A stretch of 64,000 bases of DNA from Isosphaeraceae bacterium. Lineage in GTDB: Bacteria > Planctomycetota > Planctomycetia > Isosphaerales > Isosphaeraceae. The stretch is from contig BPJS01000001.1 in NCBI GenBank assembly GCA_026004735.1, positions 1,984,001 through 2,048,000 on the forward strand, read 5' to 3'. The notes beneath the pieces were generated by a model that saw only the letters and a list, made by a program, of their open reading frames with translations, was not told where the DNA came from and made no database searches. Shown piece by piece: positions 1 to 9,271 of the stretch. The translations under genes and the position numbers were made by a program. Within the stretch, counting starts at the first letter, position 1, and every line of letters begins with the position of its first letter.

Positions 1-55
1 TGGGAGGAGCGACCCGATCGAGCTCCCCAGGGACTGGGGACCTTGGGGGTGACCG

Positions 56-1360
56 ATGCGTCGCGTGGTGATCACGGGACTGGGGGTCGTCTCGCCGAAT
101 GGCATAGGGCGCGAGGCGTTTGCCAGCGCGATTGTGGAGGGTCGATCCGGGGTCAGCCCGATCGAGAGTTTCGACACCAGCGGGCAGCGGGTCAAGATTG
201 CCGGCGAGGTCAAGAATTACGACGTGCTGCCGTATCTTGGCGAGCATCGCAAGCATGCCAAGACGATGAGCCGCGCGGTCGGATTCGCGGTGGGCGCGGC
301 GGCGATGGCCGTTGAAGATGCGGGCCTGGACCGGGAGCGGATCAATCCCGAGCGGTTTGGCGTCTGCATGGGAACCGGCATAACGCCCATTGACCTGCGG
401 GAACTGGCCGGACCGATCGCCCAGGGCTGGACGTCCGAGGGCGGGCTGGACTTTGGCCGTTTCAGCCTGGCACAGGCCGAGGCGATGTGCCCGGTCTGGC
501 TGCTGAAGCACCTACCGAATATGGCCGCGGCGCATATCTCCATTCTGCATCAGGCGATGGGTCCGAATAACACGATCGTAACCGCCTGTGCGGCGGGGAC
601 CCAGGCGGTCGGAGAAGCCTTTCGGCTGATTGCGCGTGGGGATGCGGATTTGATGTTAGCCGGCGGCTGCGACAGCCGGCTCGATCCGTTGCTGATGGTC
701 GCCTATGCGGCCATGAACGCCGTCAGCCTGTCGAACCGGCCGCCGGCGGAGGTCTCACGGCCGTTCGATGGCGAGCGGGATGGTTTTGTGATGGGCGAGG
801 GGGCGGCGGTCTTGGTCCTCGAGAGTCTCCAAAGCGCGCGGCGGCGGCGGGCCAAGATTTACGCTGAGATTACCGGGTACGGCTCGTCGTTTGATGCCTA
901 CGGGCTGACCCGGCCGGTGCCCGATGGCCGTGGCGCGGCGATCTCCATGCGGTCGGCGATGCGCGAGGCCCGGATCGACCCGTCCGACGTCGACTACATC
1001 AACGCGCACGGCACGAGCACACGGCTCAACGACTTGATGGAGACCGTGGCCGTAAAGCGGGTCTTCGGCGAGCGAGCCACTCGGATCGCGATGAGTTCGC
1101 AGAAGTCGATGGTCGGGCATTTGATCGGGGCCTCCGGCGCCCTCGAAGCGGCGGCCACGGCGCTGACGCTCGAGCGGGGGGTCATCCCGCCCACGATCAA
1201 CCAGCACGTCCCCGACCCGGAGTGCGACCTGGACTACGTTCCCAACGAGGCTCGAGAGGTCCCGGTCCGGGTCGCGATCTCCAACAGCTTTGGCTTTGGC
1301 GGGCAGAATGCAACCCTGGTAATGCGGCGGCTCGATCGGGTCTATCGCAAGGGAGCCTAA
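56..1360 (+). CDS. Beta-ketoacyl-ACP synthase, FabF/KAS II type
   Basis: This 434-residue ketosynthase would condense malonyl-ACP with an acyl-ACP in fatty-acid or related chain synthesis. The full thiolase-fold active site is visible: Cys178 in the TACAAG nucleophile elbow, His318 in NAHGTST and His355 in the MVGHLIGASG segment. The glycine-rich end SFGFGGQNA near residues 411-419 is also typical. Length fits FabF (about 410-430). The ATG at 56 gives the classic VVITGLGVVSP opening; the upstream GGGGG run is only a weak ribosome site. A second KS lies about 8 kb downstream on the other strand, so this one may serve a specialised chain rather than housekeeping synthesis. Its upstream neighbours are outside the window, so operon membership is unknown. 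Confidence 0.9.
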   Translation: MRRVVITGLGVVSPNGIGREAFASAIVEGRSGVSPIESFDTSGQRVKIAGEVKNYDVLPYLGEHRKHAKTMSRAVGFAVGAAAMAVEDAGLDRERINPERFGVCMGTGITPIDLRELAGPIAQGWTSEGGLDFGRFSLAQAEAMCPVWLLKHLPNMAAAHISILHQAMGPNNTIVTACAAGTQAVGEAFRLIARGDADLMLAGGCDSRLDPLLMVAYAAMNAVSLSNRPPAEVSRPFDGERDGFVMGEGAAVLVLESLQSARRRRAKIYAEITGYGSSFDAYGLTRPVPDGRGAAISMRSAMREARIDPSDVDYINAHGTSTRLNDLMETVAVKRVFGERATRIAMSSQKSMVGHLIGASGALEAAATALTLERGVIPPTINQHVPDPECDLDYVPNEAREVPVRVAISNSFGFGGQNATLVMRRLDRVYRKGA

Positions 1361-1462
1361 GCGTCGCACCGGATGACGCTGGCTTCTGGAAGGAGGCCAA
1401 CCCGGGCGATAGGATCAGTTTCTTTTGATTGAGCCTGTCTGTCACGAAGGGACGCAGCCGCC

Positions 1463-2842
1463 ATGCTCCGGCGTCGGATCACGCCGCTGCAGGCGATCGG
1501 CATCAACATGGGGATGATGGTCGGCGTCGGGCCGTTCATCACGATCCCGGATTTTCTGAAGACGCTGGGCGGCCCTCAGGCGATGGTGGGCTGGGTGGTC
1601 GGCGCCCTGATTGCGATGGCCGATGGTCTGGTCTGGAGTGAGTTGGCCGCGGCGTTTCCGGGGTCGGGCGGGACACTTCACTTTTACGACGCGGTCTACC
1701 GAAACTCGGCCTGGGGACGCTTGCTGAAGTTTCTCTTTGTCTGGCAATTCCTCTTTAGTGGGCCGCTGGAGCTCGCCTCCGGAGCGATCGGGATCGGCCG
1801 CTACTCGGCGTTTCTCTGGCATGGCCTGCGGCAGCCGGTGCTGAGGTTGCCGGGGGGGATGGTCGTTGATGGGATGCAACTGGTCGCCGCCCTGGCGGTA
1901 CTGGGGCTGGTGGCTCTGGCCTATCGGCGCATCGAGGTGGCTGGTCGGCTAATGCTCGTGCTTTGGGGTGGGATGCTGGTGACGGTCGGCTGCATCATCG
2001 TCGCCGGTCTGACTCGATTCGACGCGGCACTCCTGACCGACCTGCCGCCCGAGGCCGGCTCGATCGACGGCCGCTTTGCCTTCCAGTTGGGTGCGGCCGT
2101 CGCGATCGCTTTGTACGACTACCTGGGCTACTACCAGGTCTGTTACCTGGGCGATGAGGTGGTCGAGCCGGCGCGGACACTGCCGCGGGCGATCCTCGTT
2201 TCGGCGGCGGTCGTGGCCGCGATTTATTTGGTTATGAACGTCTCGATCCTGGGTGTGTTGCCTTGGCGGGAGGCCATGGCCTCGGAGCACATCGCCAGCG
2301 ACTTCATGCTCCGGCGGTTTGGTCCCGCGGCTGCCACCGGGATCACGGCGCTGATCCTCTGGACCGCCGCGGCCTCGCTCTTTGCTGGCATCCTCAGCTA
2401 CAGCCGGATCCCCTACGCCGCGGCGCGGACGGGGCTGTTCTTCGATGCGTTCGGAGCCACTCATCCCCGCGGTCAGTTTCCGCACCGCTCGCTGTTGGTG
2501 ATCGGAGCGGCGTCGCTGCTGGGTTGTTTGTTTCCCCTGACGGTCGTGATCGAAGCCTTGCTGACCTCTCGGATCCTGATTCAGTTCGTCGGCCAGATTG
2601 CGACGGTCTTCTTCATCCGTTCGCGACCTGAGCTGAGAAGCCGACTCTCGTTTCGGATGCCTCTATTCCCCGTGCCCGCACTGATCGCGCTGGCTGGCTG
2701 GATGTTTGTGTTTGGAACGACCCGGCTCGAGACGATCGCCTACGGTGTGGCCTCGCTCGCCGCCGGCGGTCTGGCTTATGCGTTCTGGAGCCGGTCCCGC
2801 AGCCACGAGCCGGGGCGGGCTGGTCGCGACCGGGTCGGCTGA
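1463..2842 (+). CDS. APC-superfamily amino-acid permease
   Basis: This is a 459-residue polytopic inner-membrane protein with about twelve hydrophobic segments, the usual size and layout of amino acid-polyamine-organocation permeases. The unwound TM1 substrate loop is seen as GVGPF at residues 21-25. The conserved APC stretch after TM6 (YLGDEVVEPARTLPRAI) lies near residues 228-243. It probably moves an amino acid or polyamine with H+ or Na+; the substrate cannot be read from sequence. A GAAGGGAC ribosome-site-like stretch lies 12-19 bases before the ATG. It follows the ketosynthase by about 100 bases on the same strand and could be cotranscribed, though no functional link is evident. It converges with the lptG-like gene downstream. 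Confidence 0.88.
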   Translation: MLRRRITPLQAIGINMGMMVGVGPFITIPDFLKTLGGPQAMVGWVVGALIAMADGLVWSELAAAFPGSGGTLHFYDAVYRNSAWGRLLKFLFVWQFLFSGPLELASGAIGIGRYSAFLWHGLRQPVLRLPGGMVVDGMQLVAALAVLGLVALAYRRIEVAGRLMLVLWGGMLVTVGCIIVAGLTRFDAALLTDLPPEAGSIDGRFAFQLGAAVAIALYDYLGYYQVCYLGDEVVEPARTLPRAILVSAAVVAAIYLVMNVSILGVLPWREAMASEHIASDFMLRRFGPAAATGITALILWTAAASLFAGILSYSRIPYAAARTGLFFDAFGATHPRGQFPHRSLLVIGAASLLGCLFPLTVVIEALLTSRILIQFVGQIATVFFIRSRPELRSRLSFRMPLFPVPALIALAGWMFVFGTTRLETIAYGVASLAAGGLAYAFWSRSRSHEPGRAGRDRVG

Positions 2843-2963
2843 CCGTTTGATCGACCGCCGCCGAGGTCTCCCCCGGGCCAGATATGGACCCCACGACGGG
2901 ATTCTAGGGCGTCGACCTTGCGCTGCCATGGGCGGGCCAGTGAACGGCCAGGCTCTGGGCGAG

Positions 2964-4178
2964 TCAGGTTCGGATGCGGTCCCAGCGAGCCGCGGCGAGG
3001 GTTGCCGAGACGCTCAGAGGAATCCAACCGGCCAGCTCGGGCGCGAAGACCCGATTGTTGCCGAGCCACTGGCAGACGAACAGCATCGTGTAGAACGCGG
3101 CCGAGGTTCCCATCGCCAGGCCGAGGTTGAGAAATGTGTTGCGGCCATAGCCGCCGAGCACCAGGGGCAGACTCAGGCAGAGCAGGGCGACGGTCAGCAG
3201 CGGCCGCAGGGTGCGTATGTGGAGATAGACGCCGATCTCGCGGCGTTCGCCCTCGTAGGTCGGGTCGGACAGGGCGCGGATCAGGGTGACCGAATCGGCA
3301 AACTGGTACCATTGTCGGCTTTGGGTGAGCGACTCAAAGCTGAGATTGGTTCGGAGGAAGTAGGTTCCCGGAGCCAGTCGGGAGCGGGCCTCGGCCGGCA
3401 GAGGCAATGCGGACAAGAGCGCTTCGGCCGTGAGTCGGGCGACCCCGACCGTCGCCATCAGTGCCAGGGGTTCCGGGTCGACGCGGACCAGGACCGAGCC
3501 ATCGATCGGGGCATCGGCCGGAGAGAGGCTGGCGTCCCGGACCAGCCAGCCACCGCGGAGCGGAGCGCCGCGGCGGTGCTCGGGAATGTAGAGGGCACGG
3601 TCGGCGGTCAGATGCAGCATGACGCCGTAGCGGTTGGTGGGAAACGTGGTGCTGAACGGCCAGATCTCTTGGCGGGCACGGTCGGCAAATTGGCTTTGGA
3701 TCAGGATGTCGTTGATGTCGCGGCGGCTGTTGTAGGTGCGTATTTTGCGCTTGCCGTCGTCGTCAGGCGTGCGCTGGAGTTCCTCGGCGACGCGGGGGAT
3801 GATCCACTCCTGGTTGGCGACCGCGCCGAGGCTGAACAGGGCGGTCGAGACGAGCACGGGCCGGATCGCGCGGTGGGTGCTGATACCGGCGGCCATCATG
3901 GCCAGATGTTCGTTGTTGCGCTGCATCCAGGTGACGGTGAAGACGGCGGCCATCAGGCTGATCACGCCGCAGAGCCGGTCGTAGAATGCGCTCAGGCGCA
4001 CCAGGTAGTACCGGCCCATGAACGCCAACAGATCCAAGGTTCGTTCCTCGACTTTGAAGAATTCGTCGAGATTGGTGAAGGCGTCGATGACCACATACAG
4101 ACCCACGAGCGCCACGAAGCAGATGACGTAGGCCTTCACGAAGGCCCAGTAGCGTTGACGGTCGAGGATGCTCAGCAT
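2964..4178 (-). CDS. lptG: LptG-like LPS export permease (YjgP/YjgQ family)
   Basis: A 404-residue protein of the LptF/LptG family, the transmembrane half of the ABC transporter that extracts lipopolysaccharide from the inner membrane and feeds the periplasmic bridge. Hydrophobic segments sit near residues 11-33, 65-85 and 105-122. A long periplasmic jellyroll-type region follows, then three or four C-terminal segments from about residue 305. The family motif in the cytoplasmic loop appears as RNNEHLAMMAAGIS at 87-100. It starts 27 bases after the end of the lptF-like gene, so the two should be one transcript making the heterodimer. No LptB or LptC gene is in the window. Choosing G over F rests on order and divergence, so the symbol is less certain than the family. 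Confidence 0.82.
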   Translation of the reverse strand: MLSILDRQRYWAFVKAYVICFVALVGLYVVIDAFTNLDEFFKVEERTLDLLAFMGRYYLVRLSAFYDRLCGVISLMAAVFTVTWMQRNNEHLAMMAAGISTHRAIRPVLVSTALFSLGAVANQEWIIPRVAEELQRTPDDDGKRKIRTYNSRRDINDILIQSQFADRARQEIWPFSTTFPTNRYGVMLHLTADRALYIPEHRRGAPLRGGWLVRDASLSPADAPIDGSVLVRVDPEPLALMATVGVARLTAEALLSALPLPAEARSRLAPGTYFLRTNLSFESLTQSRQWYQFADSVTLIRALSDPTYEGERREIGVYLHIRTLRPLLTVALLCLSLPLVLGGYGRNTFLNLGLAMGTSAAFYTMLFVCQWLGNNRVFAPELAGWIPLSVSATLAAARWDRIRT

Positions 4179-4205
4179 GGACGGATCCCCGGTCGGCAGG
4201 GCCTT

Positions 4206-5429
4206 TCAGTGCTTGCAGACGGGCGGCAGGGCAAAACACCCGGCGATCAGCCCGAGCAGGAGATCGCCGGCGAACACGACCGAGGGGGGCGCGACGCCCT
4301 CCTTGCCGAGGTTGATTCCCGCCAGCACCAGCGGGTAATAGAGCACGATGATCGGGATGAAGCAGGTGATAAACGAGCTAAGAAAGTCCCGTTTCGCAAA
4401 CAGGATTCCGACCGGAGCGCCCAGCAACGCAAAGAATAGGACGCTGCCAGCCAGGGCGATCCGGACGTGCTTCTCGGTCTCGATTTCGTGATATTTCTGC
4501 TTCCAGTAGCCGTATTGGGTGTGGGCCTCGCGGATGTTCCCCCAGTTGATTTTGGGGATCAATCCGGCAGCGACCTCGAGCGCGGCGGTGATCGCCTGGC
4601 GCTTGCGTTCGTTGGTGATCTTGTCGATCAGGCCGAGCTGGGCCTGGACCAGTTCCCGCCCGGTCATCTCCTGGACGCGCTTGTCCGGCCCATCGGGCGG
4701 CTTGGGGAACGGATACTGCAAGACCCGGCGGCCGTTCATCCAGAACAGAAAGGGACGCTCGGATTGGCCGGTCGTCTCGGCATCGACCAGAGTCACCGTG
4801 GCGATCTGGTTTTCGAGGTCAAAGTCGATGGTGGCGGCGCGGGCGCGGACGGTCAGGTCGAAGGTGCCCGGCGGGTTGGGCGGCGAAGCAGCGCGATGCT
4901 TGAAAAGCGGCTCGATCAGAGTCCGGCCGCGGATATCGCGGACCTGGATGTAAAACGGTAGCCGCGGATTGTTCAGCTCGCGTTCCTTCTTCAAATACCG
5001 GAAGAAGCCATCTTCGAGCGAGCCGAAGATGATCCGCCGGAACGCGTTGTTGGCACGGGGGATCACCTCGCTGGAGAGCGCGAACAGCGCGGCCGATAGC
5101 GCCAGGCCGAGCAACAACGACGGGTTCAAGACGGTCCAGACACTCAAGCCCGCCGCCTTGATGGCCATCACTTCGTTGTCGGCTGCGATTCGACCGTAGA
5201 CGACCGAGACCGCAAATAAGAGGGCGACCGGAACCGTGTAGGTCAGGCTCCCGGGAACCAGATAGGGGAGAACCGCCACCACTTCTTGCGGAGCCAGGCC
5301 CTGCCGGGTGGCCTCAGCCATCACGACAAAGAGCGAAAAGATGGCCGTGATGGCCACCAGGGCCATCAAGAAGGCTCGGAGGACCTGCCCCATCACGTAG
5401 CGTGTCAGGATTCCGAACCGGAGAATCAT
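4206..5429 (-). CDS. lptF: LptF-like LPS export permease (YjgP/YjgQ family)
   Basis: This 407-residue inner-membrane protein is the partner of the LptG-like protein encoded directly downstream. N-terminal membrane segments lie near residues 15-37 and 55-78. The characteristic cytoplasmic motif GRIAADNEVMAIKAAG follows at 79-94, very close to classical LptF. A periplasmic domain then leads to three C-terminal hydrophobic segments beginning near 315. It is about 40 residues longer than the E. coli protein, the extra length being in the periplasmic region. The gene is first in a two-gene minus-strand operon. Together with LpxC and Skp at the far end of the window it shows an LPS-bearing outer membrane. 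Confidence 0.87.
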   Translation of the reverse strand: MILRFGILTRYVMGQVLRAFLMALVAITAIFSLFVVMAEATRQGLAPQEVVAVLPYLVPGSLTYTVPVALLFAVSVVYGRIAADNEVMAIKAAGLSVWTVLNPSLLLGLALSAALFALSSEVIPRANNAFRRIIFGSLEDGFFRYLKKERELNNPRLPFYIQVRDIRGRTLIEPLFKHRAASPPNPPGTFDLTVRARAATIDFDLENQIATVTLVDAETTGQSERPFLFWMNGRRVLQYPFPKPPDGPDKRVQEMTGRELVQAQLGLIDKITNERKRQAITAALEVAAGLIPKINWGNIREAHTQYGYWKQKYHEIETEKHVRIALAGSVLFFALLGAPVGILFAKRDFLSSFITCFIPIIVLYYPLVLAGINLGKEGVAPPSVVFAGDLLLGLIAGCFALPPVCKH

Positions 5430-5490
5430 GCGATCCGCTTCCCTGCGTTATCGAGGCCCGGGGCAGCCGATCTGGGCCCTTGCCAATCCG

Positions 5491-6819
5491 TCAGGTTCGA
5501 GTCGGGGCAGTCACCTCAAGACGGGGGGTGAGGATCGGCCCAGATGTCTTGCGAACCTGAGCCAAGGCCTGCGCCATGCGGCGTACGCCTTCGCGCAGGC
5601 CCTCGGGGGACGTCACGCCGAAGGTCAGCCGCGCGTGGTGGCTCGGCGGGGCGACTGGCTCGCCGGCAAAGCAGTATGCTCCCGGAACGTAGAGTACGCC
5701 CTCTTCGAGACAGCGGGCGAAATAGGCGGAGTCGCGCCCAGTGTCCAGATCCGGCGGCAGGGTCAGCCAGACGTAGAGGCCGCCCTGCGGATGGGTCCAC
5801 TCCACCTCGCCACGCCAAGGCGCAAAATGCTCGGCCAGGGCATCGAGCAAGACGTCGCGCTTACGGCGATAGATCTGCCGTAGTCCGCTAACGTGGGCCG
5901 TGTAGGCCCCATCCTTCAAGACCCGTTCCATCAGTTGTTGGGAGAAGTGGGCAGAGCCGAAGTCGTGGTTGCCCTTAAGCGCGAGGATCGGCCCGAGCAG
6001 CTCGGTGGGAAGAATCCCGAAGCCAACCTTCAGGCCCGGGCTGAAGGTCTTGCTGAATGTACGGGCGTGGATAACGGTCGTCCCGGCGTGGTCGTGGCTC
6101 CAGAGGGTAGGCGGCTCCGGCCCTTCGTAATGGAGGCCACGGTAGGCAGCATCCTCAAGGATGTAGATGCGATGCGACCGGGACCATTCCTGGGCGATCC
6201 GGACCAGAGCCGGCCGACGGTCGGCGTCGAGGCTCAGACCGCTGGGGTTGGAGTGCTCGGTGATGGTGTAGATCAGCTTGACCCGATCGAGCTGGCCCGC
6301 GGCCTCCTGTTCCGCTAGGCGTTGCTCCAGCACGTCGAGCCGCATGCCGCCTTCGTCGATGTCGACGCCGATGACCCGCGCGCCGCGTGATTGAAGCAGA
6401 CCCAGAAAGACGAAATACGTCGGCGACTCGACCAGAACAATGTCGCCGGGGTCGAGCAACGACTCGGCGACCAGATAGAGCAGTTGCTGGGATCCGTTGG
6501 TGACGATGATCCGGTCGGCCAGGGCCTCGATCTGGTCGCCGGACCAGTTCTGGCTCGGAGCGACCAGCTCGGCCAGGATTCGCCTGAGGCTGGTGTCGCC
6601 GCGGGTGGTTCCATACTGGAGAGCGCGGTTTCCTTCGGTGGGGTGTTTGAGGATCGTCGCGACGGCGGCGTGGGTTCGCTCGCGCGGCAAGGTGTCGTTG
6701 TCGACGAAGCCGGCTGCCAACGAGATGAGATCCGGGCAGGCCAGTGCACGCGCCATCAGGTCGCTGATCGGAGAATCGCCGGTGCGACGGGCAAGGGCAC
6801 TCAGGGAGGGGTTGATCAC
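5491..6819 (-). CDS. PLP-dependent aminotransferase, class I/II (LysN/MocR-like without HTH)
   Basis: A 442-residue fold-type I aminotransferase. The PLP-binding lysine is K257 in RTFSKTFSPGLKVGFG. D223 in LEDAAY pairs with the pyridine nitrogen, N191 sits in the HSNPSG loop, and the substrate-carboxylate arginine is in HHARLTFG near the C-terminus. The pattern matches 2-aminoadipate or aromatic aminotransferases of the family shared with MocR regulators, but there is no N-terminal winged helix. It should transfer an amino group from an amino acid to 2-oxoglutarate; the exact substrate cannot be inferred. It lies 61 bases upstream of lptF on the same strand, so it might share that transcript, with no obvious functional relation. 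Confidence 0.85.
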   Translation of the reverse strand: MINPSLSALARRTGDSPISDLMARALACPDLISLAAGFVDNDTLPRERTHAAVATILKHPTEGNRALQYGTTRGDTSLRRILAELVAPSQNWSGDQIEALADRIIVTNGSQQLLYLVAESLLDPGDIVLVESPTYFVFLGLLQSRGARVIGVDIDEGGMRLDVLEQRLAEQEAAGQLDRVKLIYTITEHSNPSGLSLDADRRPALVRIAQEWSRSHRIYILEDAAYRGLHYEGPEPPTLWSHDHAGTTVIHARTFSKTFSPGLKVGFGILPTELLGPILALKGNHDFGSAHFSQQLMERVLKDGAYTAHVSGLRQIYRRKRDVLLDALAEHFAPWRGEVEWTHPQGGLYVWLTLPPDLDTGRDSAYFARCLEEGVLYVPGAYCFAGEPVAPPSHHARLTFGVTSPEGLREGVRRMAQALAQVRKTSGPILTPRLEVTAPTRT

Positions 6820-6889
6820 GGCGTGCGCGACCTCCGGCGCGGAGTGGATGAGGCCCAGATCCGGGAATCTAGCGGGCGCGATCCGAGTG

Positions 6890-8266
6890 TCAAGGTCGTC
6901 GATGCTCAGGGCGGTCTCTCTGACCGACCCGACGGAGTGGCGGGAGGTTCACGCCGCGTCGGGCACGATCCAGCTCCGCCAGGAACGGATCCGGCGTGCC
7001 GTGGGCGAACTCGATCAGCTCACGGGCCACCGGATCGGCCGCGTACCGCTCGGGAGCGCGTTCCGGCAGGACTCGATTATACAGCAAGGTCACCGAGGCT
7101 TTGGGGCGAAGGCCGCGGTGGGCCTCGATCTCGCGGAGCACCTCGACCATCGGTCGGCCCTCGACCAGAAAGCGATAGATCCCCATCCAGGCCGGCGACC
7201 GGTCCATGCAGCCGTGGCAGTGAACCAGGATCGGCCAGGCGTCCGGGTCCTGGGCCAGGCGGAGCGTTTCATCGAGAAAGGCGTCCGCCTGAAGCGGGTC
7301 GCCGGGGCTGCCCAGGTAACGCAAACCGTACTGGCGGACAAAGCGCAACTCCCCGGGAAGCCTCGGGCTACGCAGGGGGCCATGTTCATTGAAGACGTTG
7401 ATGATCGTCTTGAAGCGGTGGCGGTTATGAGCCAGTTCCAGACCGCGGTAGGTTGGCATGGCGCTCAGATAGATTCTGCCGGGAACGACGGTCCGGAGGC
7501 GGTCAATCGGCCGCTGATACCAGATCAGCCAACGGCCGCCGAGGCACAGACCGATCCCGGCCATTACGCTCAGGATCAGCCCCAGGCTTCGGGGGCGTGC
7601 CGGTTCGGCCGGAGGCAGGCGCCGAATGGCGAGGATGGTCAGGATCATCAAGCCCCAAGCGAAGCACCAGCGGGGCCAGTATCCAGGCGGACCCGGGATC
7701 GGAGCCGGCACAAACCGAACCAGGGTCAAGCCCAGCGCAACCCATACAATCGGACCGTCGCGGTGAAACGCCCCGCGAGTTGCCCAGATGGATGCGACCG
7801 CACAGGCTCCCAACGCAAGCGCTGCGGCGGCCAAAGCCAGGCGGAGCGCGACCGGGGCAGATGGCTCGAACACCACCCGCCAGTTCAGCCCGTGCCAGCC
7901 ATCGGGCGTTGGCCAAGGAGTGCAGGCTTGCCACCAGGCCGCTGCGAAGCCCGCCCAGGCAACGGGCCATCGGCCGACCGAGCCGCGCCGGTAGGATCGC
8001 CACCAGCCGAGCGTCGCCGTCACCAGCCCGGCCGAAGCCGCATAGATTCCGATCTTGTCGAGCGTATCGCCGGGTTCGGCCCAGCGGTACGCTCGCGGTG
8101 GAAACGGGTTGTAGACCCGCCGCTCGACGCTCGGAAATTCGGGATCAGGCCCATCCTCGGGGACGATCAGCAGCCCCAGCGCTGTCGCAAGATTCACCAG
8201 GCCGAAGACGGCCAGTGCGGCGTACAACGGGCCGATGCGAGCCATCGGTCCTCGCAGGTTCATCAT
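6890..8266 (-). CDS. Multi-pass membrane protein with dual-specificity phosphatase domain
   Basis: This 458-residue protein has an N-terminal half with about six or seven hydrophobic segments (near 12-34, 73-88, 102-114, 138-162, 172-186, 198-214 and 228-250). A cytoplasmic cysteine-dependent phosphatase domain follows, with the intact signature HCHGCMDRS: nucleophile C350 and arginine R356. Possible substrates include phosphoprotein, phosphoinositide-like lipid or phosphatidylglycerophosphate (as in PTPMT1); sequence alone does not decide. It is the last gene of the KS-ACP-acyltransferase operon. Its ATG overlaps the acyltransferase stop by four bases (ATGA), so the two are translationally coupled. 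That context favours a lipid-phosphate substrate, which is inference. Confidence 0.75.
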   Translation of the reverse strand: MMNLRGPMARIGPLYAALAVFGLVNLATALGLLIVPEDGPDPEFPSVERRVYNPFPPRAYRWAEPGDTLDKIGIYAASAGLVTATLGWWRSYRRGSVGRWPVAWAGFAAAWWQACTPWPTPDGWHGLNWRVVFEPSAPVALRLALAAAALALGACAVASIWATRGAFHRDGPIVWVALGLTLVRFVPAPIPGPPGYWPRWCFAWGLMILTILAIRRLPPAEPARPRSLGLILSVMAGIGLCLGGRWLIWYQRPIDRLRTVVPGRIYLSAMPTYRGLELAHNRHRFKTIINVFNEHGPLRSPRLPGELRFVRQYGLRYLGSPGDPLQADAFLDETLRLAQDPDAWPILVHCHGCMDRSPAWMGIYRFLVEGRPMVEVLREIEAHRGLRPKASVTLLYNRVLPERAPERYAADPVARELIEFAHGTPDPFLAELDRARRGVNLPPLRRVGQRDRPEHRRP

Positions 8267-9240
8267 CGGCTCACGCCTTGGGTCGCAACCGGCCGACGCC
8301 CTAGCCGGCCCAGCACTACCGCCGGGTCGTCAGGCTCGGACCAGAAGAAGTAGTCGTTGCTGTTGGCCGGGTCCGCCGCGACCCGCGCCTCGATCTCCTC
8401 CAGGAACCGCCGGACGTGGGCCTCCAGCGCCGGTCCTTTGGTCTGGTCGGGATCGACGTGAAATGCCGGCAAGAACTCGAGCCGGTGGGTTCCGTCATCC
8501 CGCATGTGGCAGAAGACGGGCACGACCGGGGAGCCAGCTAACGCGGACAAGACGGCCCAGGTGGCCGAGATCTGAACGCTCCGGCCCAGGAACTGCGTCG
8601 CCACAGAATATTGGCCCGACCAGCGGACGTCGCCGGCGATGTAGAGCACCATCCCCGCTTTGAGGACTTTCGTCGCCCGGAGGATCGAGGCGGCGGCCTC
8701 AGCCGTGTCGGCCTTGCGGGATACGAACAGCTTGCGCTGGCCCAGCGGTCCATCGTCGTCGAATCCGGCCTGAAGAAACCGCGACACCTGGTGGGGACGC
8801 TCCATGAACAAGCGGAGCGGCAGGCCCTGTCGCTTGATCCAGTGGGCGGGCATCATGTGCGCGCCGAAGTGGTTGCCGAGCAGGACCAGACCCCGGCGTT
8901 CGGCCAGCGCGGCCTCCAATTGGTCGCGGCCCACGACGTCGAACAACGGGGCTAGATGGTCGTCGGAAACTCCGTCGAGCAGCAAGTCTCGGGTTCGCCA
9001 GCGGATCTGGTTGCCGGCCAGGTTGCGGCCAATCGCGGGGATGTCCCAATGGGCCCCGAAGTGAGCCGCCCCGCGGCGGACCGCCTCGTCGAAGCGAAGC
9101 CGCAACCGCGGGAGCAGGTCATACTCAATCCGCCCGATCCGGGACACGATCCGGGCGGCCGGCGCAGGTCCCATCGCGCGTAGCGCCGGCACGACGATGC
9201 GGAGCAGCCTCTTCCGAACATTAAGCCCGCGGCGATGCAT
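8263..9240 (-). CDS. LpxL/HtrB-family lysophospholipid or lipid A acyltransferase, altered active site
   Basis: A 325-residue protein resembling the lipid A late acyltransferase family, which moves acyl groups from acyl-ACP to a lipid at the inner membrane. The catalytic block aligns as LGNHFGAHMM at 121-130. The family needs His followed five residues later by Glu or Asp (HX4E/D), but here H124 is followed by M129, with H128 one position earlier. The catalytic acid therefore looks lost or displaced. No N-terminal membrane segment is obvious beyond the hydrophobic stretch at 12-22. It follows the ACP gene by 31 bases and overlaps the phosphatase gene by four, so it probably takes acyl chains from that dedicated ACP. 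It could also be a non-catalytic or divergent member. Confidence 0.72.
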   Translation of the reverse strand: MHRRGLNVRKRLLRIVVPALRAMGPAPAARIVSRIGRIEYDLLPRLRLRFDEAVRRGAAHFGAHWDIPAIGRNLAGNQIRWRTRDLLLDGVSDDHLAPLFDVVGRDQLEAALAERRGLVLLGNHFGAHMMPAHWIKRQGLPLRLFMERPHQVSRFLQAGFDDDGPLGQRKLFVSRKADTAEAAASILRATKVLKAGMVLYIAGDVRWSGQYSVATQFLGRSVQISATWAVLSALAGSPVVPVFCHMRDDGTHRLEFLPAFHVDPDQTKGPALEAHVRRFLEEIEARVAADPANSNDYFFWSEPDDPAVVLGRLGRRPVATQGVSR

Positions 9241-9271
9241 CGCAACCGGTCCCGGTTTCGGTTCCCTTGGA

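Noticed and set aside
1-55. End of an upstream gene at the left edge
   Set aside because: Fifty-five bases are too few to recognise a frame or family, so no partial gene is reported.
2706-4439. Long plus-strand frame over the lptG-like gene
   Set aside because: It is rich in Gly, Arg, Gln and Asp with no domain and lies opposite a clearly conserved membrane protein.
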